Below the pieces are notes generated by a model. The model had not been told where the DNA came from and made no database searches. It saw only the letters and a list, made by a program, of their open reading frames with translations. A DNA stretch of 10,010 nucleotides from Propionibacteriaceae bacterium (GTDB lineage: Bacteria > Actinomycetota > Actinomycetes > Propionibacteriales > Propionibacteriaceae), in contig WRJP01000062.1 of NCBI GenBank assembly GCA_009778535.1, positions 1 through 10,010 of the forward strand, read 5' to 3'. Of the stretch, positions 1 through 5,913 are shown one piece after another (position 1 is the first letter of the stretch; each line of letters opens with the position of its first letter). The position numbers were made by a program, and so were the translations under genes.

Positions 1-43
1 CCAGCTTAGTTTTTGATTGACCTCTCTCCTGTCATCCCGCGGC

Positions 44-202
44 GTCATGCTGCGCGCAGTCGCAGTACGCGGGATCCATTACGTTCAGCAGTCAAGCAAG
101 AACGGACTTCGTGCTGCACACTGCGACGGAGCCTGCACTGCACGCAGTTGCAGCATTCGGGTTGTGGATACTGCGATTTCGTTTCACTACACGCAGCATG
201 AC
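44..202. repeat. Inverted repeat pair bounding about 159 bases
   Basis: GTCATGCTGCG (44-54) and CGCAGCATGAC (192-202) are perfect reverse complements over 11 bases. Inside them a second pair, TCGCAGTA (60-67) and TACTGCGA (169-176), is also perfect but offset: 5 bases from the outer arm on the left and 15 on the right. The outline resembles a very small non-autonomous element or two inverted copies of one repeat. No target-site duplication is visible beside the outer arms (GGC before, AAA after). Confidence 0.45.
147..177. repeat. Degenerate direct repeat, copy A
   Basis: This 31-base unit matches the unit at 263-293 at 24 of 31 positions without gaps. The first 12 bases (GTTGCAGCATTC) are identical. 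Read on the minus strand, the unit contains ATCGCAGTATCCA (177-165). It is preceded on that strand by CTGCGTGT (196-189), so a CTGCG...CGCAG stem can form. The same arrangement occurs at 8288-8310. The function is unknown. It could be a dispersed intergenic repeat or the remnant of a small mobile element. Confidence 0.6.
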
Positions 203-231
203 AAATAAAAGAGTCCGCACGCGTGCTGCGG
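203..231 (-). terminator. Possible rho-independent terminator downstream of the lipoprotein gene
   Basis: On the minus strand, downstream of the TGA at 273-275, the arms CCGCA (231-227) and TGCGG (219-215) can form a 5-bp stem. A T-rich tract, TTTTATTT (210-203), follows. A second hairpin, with GCTGT and GCAG arms around a TTT loop (253-232), lies just before it. The stem is short and four bases separate it from the T tract, so this is a moderate candidate. Confidence 0.35.
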
Positions 232-262
232 GCTGTCTGCAAAGCAGAACAGCACGTAGTCC

Positions 263-293
263 GTTGCAGCATTCAGGTGATTAATCCTGCAAT
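263..293. repeat. Degenerate direct repeat, copy B, overlapping the 3' end of the lipoprotein gene
   Basis: This is the second copy of the 31-base unit seen at 147-177 (24 of 31 identical, first 12 identical). Its second part contains a near-palindrome around GATTAATC (CAGG at 274-277 against CCTG at 286-289). The unit overlaps the last codons and the TGA stop (273-275) of the lipoprotein gene. The last residues of that protein are therefore encoded by repeat DNA. Confidence 0.6.
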
Positions 294-1571
294 GAACGTG
301 TAGATGTCTGAATACGGTATAGGGGCGCGGGCATCGCCGGGCCACTGCTTCACTGTTGGTGGCGAGGTGATTGCTGCCCTAACCGGAGCGTAGTGAGTAC
401 CATTTTTCACATCGATGACATTCACAAAGTAAGACGCTCTCAAACCTTTGGCGCCATCGGTATAGGTAAAAGCAGGCTTTTTATCAGTAACCCTGGTGAT
501 ATAGATCAGGGTTTCACAGTCTTCGACACCTGTCGCAAAGACGCTGTCGGGTAATACCCCGCCAGTTGGGTTAGTTACTTGCGAACTGTTGAGATTACTG
601 AGATAGTCGCCAATAGACATGATGAAATCTTCGCGCTCAGCCACCCAAGCGATGAGAATTTTCCCTTTGATTACTGGCGGTTGGGTTACTGGCGGTTTGG
701 CTACTACATCTAGGAGGTCGGCGATGGCTTGCTGGGCGGACGCCAGAGCTTGAGCTACACGCAGCGCGGCAGGGTAGAACGCCGCTTCTTGAACAGGTTC
801 ACCGTTGAGTTGCTGAAGTTTACTCATGGAAGCAATAGCTACTTCCAAAGGAGTTATCGAGTCTGTGGTGAAAGTTATCGGTTTATAGGATGACCCGCTA
901 AGCACAGACAGGCTGGTCAGCGAAGTGAGGTCGGGTAGAACTGGAGCCAGAATCTTAGTGGCGTTGTATTGCCCATTTGGGAAAATAACGGACAGCGTCT
1001 CGAGGCTAGGAAACCTTGACGCCAACATATCAGTTGTTGTTTCAGCGTAGCAGAACAGCGTCAGCGTCGTAACTGCGGGTAGGACAGGTGCCGACGCAAG
1101 CTCCGTCTCAGGGCGTGCCCTAAAAGACAAAGCTGTGAGGTTTTGGAATTGTGTTAGCGCCTGCAAGGTCACTGGCGTTAGGTCGAGCTCATCCAGGTGC
1201 AGCGTAGTAATTTGATCTGAGTACCCGGTCAGGAAGTCCCAGAAGCGAAGTATTTCGTCATCGGAGAAGGTCGCTGTCCCCGTCGTGATTTCCAACGTAT
1301 GGAAGTCCCGGCCATCAAGTTCTCTTTCAAGTTGCTGGTAGAACCCGTCAGGAGTTGCGAAAGCGTATGCATTTGACTCTCTATGCAGATACCCCAGATG
1401 GACGGATGCAGTTTTGGCTTTTTCTTGCTCTGTCTCGACCTGGCTCCAATACGAGGTACTAGAACCGGATTGTGTCACTTGCACACTATGACCGCACGCA
1501 GTCAGCGCCAGCACACCCACGAGCGAGAGCGCACAAATGATAGCCAGTCGTCTCAGCGCGCTGCTTAGCAT
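273..1571 (-). CDS. LRR-like lipoprotein of unknown function
   Basis: This 432-residue protein is probably a secreted, membrane-anchored lipoprotein. It opens with a basic n-region (RR at 7-8), a hydrophobic core (about 9-23) and the lipobox L23-T24-A25-C26, so Cys26 should be the lipidated residue. Residues about 120-226 show five LxxLxL-type units, beginning near ITTLHL, NLTALSF, VTTLTLF, LETLSVI and LTSLSVL. This suggests a short leucine-rich-repeat solenoid. A Pro-rich stretch (KPPVTQPPVIKGK) links to a C-terminal domain of about 130 residues that I do not recognise. The ATG at 1569-1571 is supported by AAAGGG six bases upstream and a TATAAT box at 1597-1592. The upstream gene ends 51 bases away, so this gene probably has its own promoter. 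The stop codon lies inside a repeat unit. LRR lipoproteins often bind proteins or glycans at the cell surface, but no ligand can be inferred here. Confidence 0.75.
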   Translation of the reverse strand: MLSSALRRLAIICALSLVGVLALTACGHSVQVTQSGSSTSYWSQVETEQEKAKTASVHLGYLHRESNAYAFATPDGFYQQLERELDGRDFHTLEITTGTATFSDDEILRFWDFLTGYSDQITTLHLDELDLTPVTLQALTQFQNLTALSFRARPETELASAPVLPAVTTLTLFCYAETTTDMLASRFPSLETLSVIFPNGQYNATKILAPVLPDLTSLTSLSVLSGSSYKPITFTTDSITPLEVAIASMSKLQQLNGEPVQEAAFYPAALRVAQALASAQQAIADLLDVVAKPPVTQPPVIKGKILIAWVAEREDFIMSIGDYLSNLNSSQVTNPTGGVLPDSVFATGVEDCETLIYITRVTDKKPAFTYTDGAKGLRASYFVNVIDVKNGTHYAPVRAAITSPPTVKQWPGDARAPIPYSDIYTFIAGLIT

Positions 1572-1591
1572 GAGAATCCCTTTCTGTGCCC

Positions 1592-1597
1592 ATTATA
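1592..1597 (-). promoter_or_regulatory. -10 box of the lipoprotein gene
   Basis: On the minus strand the sequence reads TATAAT exactly. It ends 20 bases before the ATG, which would give a leader of about 15 bases containing the AAAGGG ribosome binding site (1583-1578). No good -35 hexamer is seen at 16-18 bases upstream, so the promoter may depend on an activator or use a weak -35. Confidence 0.5.
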
Positions 1598-1622
1598 GGA
1601 ATACACCCAAAGGCCACCAGTA

Positions 1623-2522
1623 TTAGCTGGAGGACTGGGCTTGCTTGCGAAGTCTTTTCCGCAGCACGCCAGCGATACGCTCAGCGATAGTTTCCTTGGT
1701 TCGATTTGGTTCATCCAGTGCCAACAACAGGGCGTCCAGACCCAGCAGCACTTCGTCGGTTGGCCCTGGTAATGCGATTATCAGTGAATCCAATACCTGA
1801 CCAACGGCAATGCGCACCACGTTTTTATGTACGTGGCGGCCGACCCCAGCTTCATATTGCACGATTTGAGGTGTAGCAGCTTGGGGATCGGTCAGCAAAA
1901 ATGCCTCAATGGTGTGATCTTTGACTTCTGCGCCAACCCCTCCGGTGGTGATTATCAGCCCGTAGCCCTCCTCGGCTCGCTCCACAAGTGCAGCGCTGAT
2001 GTAGTATTCGTCGTCTTTGAGCGGTTTGCCAAGGCTTACCGCATACCCGAGCGCCTCCAGCTTTTCACGGATTACGGGACTGTTGGTGTCCTTAACCTGC
2101 CCATTCATCAACTCGGTGCCAGTGGCAAACACCGTCACAGTTTTTGCGAGTTTTCCGCGCATACCCTCGAAAAGGCTTTCCGCCTGTTCCAGCACAGCCA
2201 GCGGGTCGCCGTCACTGGCCGATACCCAACTCAGCAGTCCGCGAGACTCCACTTTGGCCGCAGCGGTAACCACCACGCCAGCGGTTGTGGCCACAGCGTC
2301 GAGCAGTTCGCGTTCCTTACCGACGATGTTCTTGGCATCAAGACCGCGCCGCAGAATGTCGAGAACCAGATTGTCTGCACGGACATCGGTCACCAGAATC
2401 TCACTGCGACTCAAGCCGAGCACCTGCGCTACCGCATCGGCAACCTGGGGCAGGTCGGCTCCGTCAAGTTCCAAACCTGTGAAACTAAGCTCCGTCTTAC
2501 CGAGCATGTCATATTGCGTCAA
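1623..2522 (-). CDS. Molybdopterin-binding (MoaB/CinA N-terminal-type) domain protein
   Basis: The protein has 299 residues. Residues about 128-285 match the molybdopterin-binding fold of MoaB/Mog/MoeA and the N-terminal half of CinA. TGTELMNGQVKDTN (134-147) corresponds to the CinA-type TGTELL-G--xDTN segment. TTGGVGAEVKDHT (192-204) corresponds to the TTGGxGxxxxD phosphate-binding loop. ALPGPTDE (around 250) matches the LPGxP loop. Residues 1-125 form an extra domain that I do not recognise, so the protein is longer than MoaB (about 170) but lacks the CinA deamidase half. The start is taken as TTG at 2522 because GGAAGG lies seven bases before it; the next ATG is codon 6. It follows the 2641-3297 gene by 118 bases on the same strand. 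No other molybdenum cofactor gene is in the window, so a role in cofactor synthesis is not shown. Confidence 0.8.
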   Translation of the reverse strand: MTQYDMLGKTELSFTGLELDGADLPQVADAVAQVLGLSRSEILVTDVRADNLVLDILRRGLDAKNIVGKERELLDAVATTAGVVVTAAAKVESRGLLSWVSASDGDPLAVLEQAESLFEGMRGKLAKTVTVFATGTELMNGQVKDTNSPVIREKLEALGYAVSLGKPLKDDEYYISAALVERAEEGYGLIITTGGVGAEVKDHTIEAFLLTDPQAATPQIVQYEAGVGRHVHKNVVRIAVGQVLDSLIIALPGPTDEVLLGLDALLLALDEPNRTKETIAERIAGVLRKRLRKQAQSSS

Positions 2523-2640
2523 AGTCCTACCTTCCGGCTGAAATGCGTGCTAGGAAAGTTTATCGTTGCCGGTAGCGCGGTGAGCGACGCATCGTCAACG
2601 CGGAAACCCAGGTAGCGGCCACTCGCGCTAGCCGATGAAA

Positions 2641-3297
2641 CTACTTGCTTCGCGCTAGGAGTTGCCTGATGTGAAGGTTCAGCTCCTTGAATGCACTGCG
2701 CGGATTTATCTCGTCCAAGGTTTCGATCAGCCCGGCAACCTCAACTGCACTGAGGCTTTCTTTGCGACCAGAAAGATTGATAGCTCGCGAGCCGACCACA
2801 TAGGAGAGAATCTCATCCGAATGCGCCCTTGCCGCGAGCATCTCGCCGACTACGGTACTCCGCGAAGCGAACTGGATGAAGTCTTTGTTCATCAAGGTGT
2901 AGTTCAGCTTGCCATCGTCACCGGTATAGCCGTTGATTATCGCCAGATATTCAGGGGTGTCAACCATATCGACCTTTTCAGTTTCGGTCTCAAGCACATC
3001 TTCTTCGCTATTTACGGCTTGCGCACTGACCGAAATCTTGATCTTTCCGCGCGCCGTATACGGCAGTCCGGAGATCAACTCCAAAGCCTCGGCAACGGCA
3101 TCGGGGGGAAATAGTTCACCATCATAGGTTCCATAGGGTTCTGCTTCACCGGTACGCCGGTCGATGGTAAAGACCGCAACCGCGTCGGTGTCCATTCTCA
3201 GGATTCTCAGGCCTGCACCGCCGGCGGCAAGTTTCTGCTTGTAAGTGATCGCTGGGATCGTCGATAACTCAACCGCTGTCGTCCTGATAATGTTCAT
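2641..3297 (-). CDS. Unrecognised soluble protein, 218 residues
   Basis: I do not recognise the family. The gene looks real. It has an ATG with AGAGGGAAG just upstream, normal codon use, and sits in line with its same-strand neighbours. The protein has no signal peptide and no membrane segment. The N-terminal half (1-105) looks like alternating strands and helices, including MDTDAVAVFTIDRR and a later GKIKISVSAQAV strand. The middle holds an acidic stretch with several Glu residues (about 96-107), followed by PEYLAIINGYTGDDG. The C-terminal part (about 145-218) looks helical. It lies 124 bases downstream of cysK and 118 bases upstream of the MoaB/CinA-like gene. It could be transcribed with the latter, but neither gap shows tight coupling. 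Confidence 0.6.
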   Translation of the reverse strand: MNIIRTTAVELSTIPAITYKQKLAAGGAGLRILRMDTDAVAVFTIDRRTGEAEPYGTYDGELFPPDAVAEALELISGLPYTARGKIKISVSAQAVNSEEDVLETETEKVDMVDTPEYLAIINGYTGDDGKLNYTLMNKDFIQFASRSTVVGEMLAARAHSDEILSYVVGSRAINLSGRKESLSAVEVAGLIETLDEINPRSAFKELNLHIRQLLARSK

Positions 3298-3421
3298 GGG
3301 CTTCCCTCTTTCAAAGTCTACGGCGCTGCTGTCGGCCGCATTCGGTATGCGTGTAACAAGTTTAAGCTCTCATCGCCTCACAGTACGAATGCGTCACGAC
3401 TTTCTGGTTGAAAAACCGATG
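3298..3421 (-). promoter_or_regulatory. Upstream region of the 218-residue protein gene with an inverted repeat
   Basis: This 124-base gap separates cysK from the next gene. CGCATTCG (3337-3344) and CGAATGCG (3386-3393) are perfect 8-base reverse complements separated by 41 bases. The left arm also forms a small hairpin, CGCAT (3337-3341) against ATGCG (3347-3351). A short stem with a GAAA loop, GGTT/AACC (3406-3417), lies just after the cysK stop. Its 4-bp stem without a T tract is a poor terminator. The ribosome binding site AGAGGGAAG precedes the ATG. These pairs could be operator half-sites. No promoter hexamers stand out. Confidence 0.35.
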
Positions 3422-4351
3422 CTACTGCGCGTCAGCAACCAGAGCTGTGGACAAATAACGGTCGCCAGCGTCTGGGAAAATCACCACGATGGTCTTTCCC
3501 GCAGCCTGTGGCAGTTCTGCTATTTCAGCCGCCGCCGCCATTGCTGCTCCAGTCGAAATCCCCACAAATAGTCCCTCGCCGCTGGCAAGCCGTCGCGCCC
3601 ATTCGATTGCGGTATTCGATTCCACAGCCCGAACTTCGTCAACGACACTGCGATCAAGAACATCGGGTACGAAGTTGGCTCCGATGCCTTGAATCAGATG
3701 CGACCCTGTCGCTCCTTGGGTCAGCAACGGTGATTCCGCTGGTTCAACTCCGACGATTTTCACGTTGGGTTTGCGGGCTTTGAGTACCTGTCCGATGCCG
3801 GTGATAGTTCCACCGGTACCAATCCCTGCCACCAGATAGTCCACGCCGCCGTCGGTGTCGAACCAAATTTCCTCCGCAGTAGTTTTGCGATGTGCAGCCG
3901 GATTGGCCGGATTGGCGAATTGGCTGGCAAAGATAGCATTCTCAGTATTAGCGGCGAGTTCTCGTGCCGCCACGACCGCGCCGTCCATGCCCAATGCGGC
4001 CTCGGTGAGAATCAATTCGGCTCCTAACGCACGCAGCAAGGAACGTCGTTCTGCACTCATATTTTCTGGCATCGTCAGCACAACTCGATAGCCGCGTGCG
4101 GCACCGACCCAGGCAAGCGCGATTCCGGTGTTTCCCGAAGTCGCTTCAACTATGACCCCGCCCGGAGCCAAAACTCCTGCGGCTTCGGCTGCATCCACGA
4201 TTTCCACCCCAACCCGATCTTTGATCGAACCCGCAGGGTTGTAGAACTCCAACTTGGCCAAAATCAGCGCCCTGGAGTTGGGGCAGACATTGTTGATTCG
4301 CACCAGCGGAGTTCGCCCTACAAGCTTTGTGGCATCCGCAAAATATTTCAT
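3422..4351 (-). CDS. cysK: Cysteine synthase (O-acetylserine sulfhydrylase)
   Basis: This cytoplasmic PLP enzyme converts O-acetylserine and sulfide to cysteine and acetate. The 309-residue length is typical. Visible family motifs are NPAGSIKDR with the PLP lysine K44, the substrate-binding loop TSGNTG (71-76), the phosphate-binding loop GTGGT (178-182), and GISTGAA near the C-terminus, where a Ser normally contacts the PLP ring nitrogen. The Q-F-x-N-P-A-N segment at 144-150 is also characteristic. It is the second gene of a two-gene operon. The upstream metY ends eight bases before its ATG, and the ribosome binding site GGAAGG directly abuts the metY TGA, so translational coupling is likely. 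CysM and cystathionine beta-synthase are the close alternatives. The short length and the motifs favour CysK. No cysE is in the window. Confidence 0.93.
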   Translation of the reverse strand: MKYFADATKLVGRTPLVRINNVCPNSRALILAKLEFYNPAGSIKDRVGVEIVDAAEAAGVLAPGGVIVEATSGNTGIALAWVGAARGYRVVLTMPENMSAERRSLLRALGAELILTEAALGMDGAVVAARELAANTENAIFASQFANPANPAAHRKTTAEEIWFDTDGGVDYLVAGIGTGGTITGIGQVLKARKPNVKIVGVEPAESPLLTQGATGSHLIQGIGANFVPDVLDRSVVDEVRAVESNTAIEWARRLASGEGLFVGISTGAAMAAAAEIAELPQAAGKTIVVIFPDAGDRYLSTALVADAQ

Positions 4352-4359
4352 CGCCTTCC

Positions 4360-5649
4360 TCAGCCTCGGGTCTTCGTCAATGCCTGGTCAAGATCAGCGA
4401 TGATATCGTCGATGTATTCGATCCCAATGCTCAACCGAACAGCTTCAGGGGTAACTCCGGCTTCTGTTAGCTCCGCGTCAGACAGTTGAGAATGTGTCGT
4501 CGTAGCTGGATGAATCGCCAGCGACTTCGTATCACCGATATTGGCGACGTGGGAGAGCAGTTCCAATGAATCTATGAAAGTTGCACCGGCGGCGCGCCCC
4601 GCCTTTAGGCCAAAACTCATGATTCCACCGTAACCACGTCCGGTGAGAACTCGGTCTGCAACGACCTTGTAAGGTGAAGAATCCAAACCCGAATAGTTGA
4701 CCCAGGCGACGCCTGGATGGGATTCCAGATGCTGCGCTACAGCTAATGCGTTAGTGCAGTGACGTTCGATTCGTACTGGCAGGCTCTCCAAACCTTGGAG
4801 CAGGAGCCAGGAGTTCCAGGGCGCTAAAATCGCGCCAGTGTTGCGCAGTAGTACGGTTCGAGCTCGCGTGATGTAGGCTGCGGCACCTGCCAAGTCAGTC
4901 CAGACTGTGCCGTGATAGGCGCTATCTGGCTTGGTCAAGGCCGGAAATCGCTCCGAGTTGGCAGCCCAGTCGAAGCGCCCCGAATCTACGACCACTCCAC
5001 CCATCGTCGTACCCGTTCCGCCAATGTATTTTGTGGCTGCATGCACTGAAACGTCCGCACCATGGTCGAATACCTGAGCCAGCAAGGGCGTAGGCACCGT
5101 GTTATCTACGATCAGTGGCAGGCCGAGTTCATGTGCGGCCGCGCTCCAGGCATCCAAATCGATGACGTTCGCTGCCGGATTGCCGATGGATTCGCCAAAG
5201 ACGAGCTTGGTCTTGGAGTCTACGTGGCGAGCCAGATCATCCGGCTTTGTGGCATCGATAAAGCGAGCTTGGATGCCGTATTGGGCTAAGGTGTGGGCGA
5301 ATAGGGCGTACGTCCCGCCGTAGAGGGTGGAAAGCGCCACGATGTTGTCGCCGGCACCGGTCAGATTGAGGATGGCATAGGTGACGGCAGCGGCTCCCGA
5401 TGCCGTGGCTAAAGCGCCTACCCCACCTTCAAGCGCGGTCATGCGAGCCTCGAAGATGTCGGTCGTGGGGTTTGAGAGTCGGCTGTAGATGTTGCCGGAA
5501 GTGCGCAGGGCAAATAGGTCTACAGCATGTTGAGTATCGTTGAAAGTGTAGGCAGCCGTTTGATAGATGGGTACTGCCCGTGAATTGGTTGCGGTATCGG
5601 CTTCCTCTTGCCCAGCGTGAATCGCAATAGTGTCCAGATGGTAGGTCAT
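4360..5649 (-). CDS. metY: O-acetylhomoserine aminocarboxypropyltransferase (sulfhydrylase)
   Basis: This cytoplasmic PLP enzyme of the Cys/Met metabolism family makes homocysteine from O-acetylhomoserine and sulfide, the direct sulfhydrylation route to methionine. The 429-residue length fits MetY rather than MetB/MetC/MetZ (about 380-400). Motifs seen are YSRLSNPT (55-62), LYGGTY with the ring-stacking Y110, VDNT with D182 for the pyridine nitrogen, and ATKYIGG with the PLP lysine K207. The segment after the lysine reads GGTGTTMGG, where many MetY proteins have GGHGT, so a His is replaced by Thr. NYSGLDSSPY and AGVTPEAVRLSIGIE near the C-terminus are also typical. The ATG at 5649 has AAGGA five bases upstream. 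It is the first gene of the metY-cysK operon, preceded by a structured leader. Confidence 0.94.
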   Translation of the reverse strand: MTYHLDTIAIHAGQEEADTATNSRAVPIYQTAAYTFNDTQHAVDLFALRTSGNIYSRLSNPTTDIFEARMTALEGGVGALATASGAAAVTYAILNLTGAGDNIVALSTLYGGTYALFAHTLAQYGIQARFIDATKPDDLARHVDSKTKLVFGESIGNPAANVIDLDAWSAAAHELGLPLIVDNTVPTPLLAQVFDHGADVSVHAATKYIGGTGTTMGGVVVDSGRFDWAANSERFPALTKPDSAYHGTVWTDLAGAAAYITRARTVLLRNTGAILAPWNSWLLLQGLESLPVRIERHCTNALAVAQHLESHPGVAWVNYSGLDSSPYKVVADRVLTGRGYGGIMSFGLKAGRAAGATFIDSLELLSHVANIGDTKSLAIHPATTTHSQLSDAELTEAGVTPEAVRLSIGIEYIDDIIADLDQALTKTRG

Positions 5650-5913
5650 GATGTTCCTTGTCGAATCGGTCTAATAAACAATATCTCTTGGGAGAACCAG
5701 GCAGTGGCAGTTACGAATTTCAACTGTTCGTAAATCAGTCAATAGCGCGCTAATAGCTATCTGAGCTTTGCAACCACTACCCTCAGCGCATTCGCAAACA
5801 CATCAAGGTCACGCCACAGCGGGCGAAGCAAAGACAATCTTGATGCGACATGGGAAGCAATATATCACAGCTAACGCCGCTAACTATCCGCCCGAGTTGT
5901 AAGTGGGGACGAA
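5650..5913 (-). promoter_or_regulatory. Structured leader/promoter region of metY-cysK
   Basis: This is the 264-base gap between the aldo/keto reductase stop and metY. CATCAAG (5801-5807) pairs perfectly with CTTGATG (5839-5845). Inside that stem, GTC (5808-5810) can pair with GAC (5833-5835), and CGCC (5812-5815) with GGCG (5822-5825), giving a branched hairpin. Closer to metY come a CTGAG/CTCAG pair (5761-5765, 5782-5786), ATAGC/GCTAT (5742-5746, 5756-5760) and the palindrome TAGCGCGCTA (5743-5752). A possible -10, TATTGT (5683-5678, minus), lies 28 bases from the ATG without a clear -35. I could not match the conserved cores of SAM-I or SAM-IV riboswitches. It may be a DNA operator region or an unrecognised RNA leader. 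Confidence 0.4.
5743..5752. promoter_or_regulatory. Palindrome TAGCGCGCTA upstream of metY
   Basis: This is a perfect 10-base palindrome about 95 bases upstream of the metY ATG. It overlaps a wider imperfect dyad, ATAGC (5742-5746) with GCTAT (5756-5760). Symmetry and position fit a dimeric repressor or activator site, but no regulator gene is adjacent and no known motif was recognised. Confidence 0.3.

Larger units (their letters stand above)
1..272. other. Non-coding, hairpin-rich intergenic region with short degenerate repeats
   Basis: No convincing gene is seen here. Open frames exist on both strands but lack a ribosome binding site and recognisable protein features. The stretch holds many short pairing elements. 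ATCCCGCG (34-41) faces CGCGGGAT (68-75), with the palindrome CTGCGCGCAG (50-59) between them. An 11-base inverted repeat joins 44-54 and 192-202. A hairpin lies at 133-153 (CTGCACTGC against GCAGTTGCAG, one bulge) and another at 232-253. These are individually short, but their density is far above the rest of the window. Several belong to one repeat family, described separately. Confidence 0.6.

Noticed and set aside
34..75. CRISPR array or tRNA at the left end
   Set aside because: Repeats are degenerate and irregularly spaced, and no cloverleaf or CCA end can be drawn.
45..272. 75-codon Cys/Arg-rich open frame on the minus strand
   Set aside because: It sits wholly in the hairpin repeat cluster, has no ribosome binding site and a composition that follows the repeats.
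1827..2615. 262-codon open frame on the plus strand
   Set aside because: It is antisense to the MoaB/CinA-like gene. Its translation shows no domain, while the minus-strand frame has clear motifs.
2662..3114. 150-codon open frame on the plus strand
   Set aside because: It is antisense to the 218-residue gene. The minus-strand frame has a good ribosome binding site and tandem neighbours; the plus frame has neither.
5650..5913. SAM riboswitch upstream of metY
   Set aside because: The expected conserved cores of SAM-I and SAM-IV could not be found, although pairing elements are present.
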